From contig CAKOKV010000055.1 in assembly GCA_934095805.1 (NCBI GenBank), positions 1 through 6,630 on the forward strand: 6,630 nt of DNA. The letters are read 5' to 3'. The notes beneath the pieces are model-generated. The model saw only the letters and a list, made by a program, of their open reading frames with translations, ran no database searches and was not told the DNA's origin. Origin of the DNA: an uncultured Bacilli bacterium. Its GTDB lineage: Bacteria; Bacillota_I; Bacilli_A; RF39; UBA660. Made by a program: the position numbers and the translations under genes. This document shows, piece by piece, positions 6,409 to 6,630 of the stretch. How positions within the stretch are numbered: the first letter of the stretch is position 1; each line of letters opens with the position of its first letter.

Positions 6409-6630
6409 CTATTCGATGATTTCTGATACAACACCAGCACCAACTGTTCTACCACCTTCACGAATTGAGAATTGAGTTCCGTTTTCGATAGCGATAGGAG
6501 CAATTAATTCAACAGTCATATCAACATTGTCACCTGGCATAACCATTTCAGTTCCTTCTGGTAATGTAATTACACCTGTAACATCAGTAGTTCTGAAATA
6601 GAATTGAGGTCTATAGTTACTGAAGAATGG
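6409..6630 (-). CDS. tuf: elongation factor Tu, C-terminal part (runs off the right edge)
   Basis: Seventy-three codons and a TAG stop (6411-6409) are present. The translation contains [52 protein letters not shown] and [14 protein letters not shown], which is the third domain of bacterial EF-Tu almost residue for residue. EF-Tu is the GTPase that brings aminoacyl-tRNA to the ribosome; domain 3 contacts the T-arm of the tRNA and EF-Ts. The gene is about 395 codons long in other bacteria, so roughly the first 320 codons lie beyond the window. Its codons are more restricted (GGT, GTT, GAA, ATC) than those of its neighbours, as expected for a very highly expressed gene. It is followed by a strong terminator. 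Confidence 0.97.
   Translation of the reverse strand, partial: PFFSNYRPQFYFRTTDVTGVITLPEGTEMVMPGDNVDMTVELIAPIAIENGTQFSIREGGRTVGAGVVSEIIE

Overview
The window is AT-rich and gene-dense. It reads as chromosome from a low-GC Gram-positive relative (Bacillota or a Mollicutes-like lineage, possibly one of the uncultured gut Bacilli such as RF39; the rank is an inference). The evidence is the strong AGGAGG ribosome binding sites, sigma-A-type promoters, A/T-ending codons, a HelD-type RNA polymerase motor and Bacilli-like EF-Tu and S15 ends. Tryptophan is encoded by TGG and one gene ends in TGA, so this looks like the standard bacterial code and not the Mycoplasma code. No mobile element, CRISPR array, tRNA or rRNA was seen.

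Layout, left to right. (1) The first 23 codons of rpsO (ribosomal protein S15) run off the left edge on the minus strand, behind their own promoter and a leader whose segments can pair alternatively with the ribosome binding site. (2) A tightly packed minus-strand operon is transcribed from about 2340 down to 212. It encodes a 12-segment MFS-like membrane transporter, then two small single-pass membrane proteins of unknown function; the gaps are 3 nt and an 8-nt overlap. (3) A 153-bp divergent intergenic region holds two back-to-back promoters and two small inverted repeats. (4) helD, a UvrD-like RNA polymerase recycling ATPase, is on the plus strand. (5) A two-way terminator between convergent genes contains the stop codons of both. 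(6) A large minus-strand gene encodes a membrane-anchored cell-wall protein: degenerate GH25-like domain, LysM, intact-looking GH25 muramidase domain and C-terminal membrane segment. (7) The last 73 codons of tuf (EF-Tu) and its terminator lie at the right edge.

The housekeeping genes (rpsO, tuf, helD) frame less-known envelope genes. The most notable item is the GH25 protein, which seems to carry an internal domain duplication in which the N-terminal copy has lost its catalytic acids while the C-terminal copy keeps them. The second is the uncharacterised transporter plus two single-pass proteins operon. I see no clear evidence of a defence system or other multi-gene accessory system.
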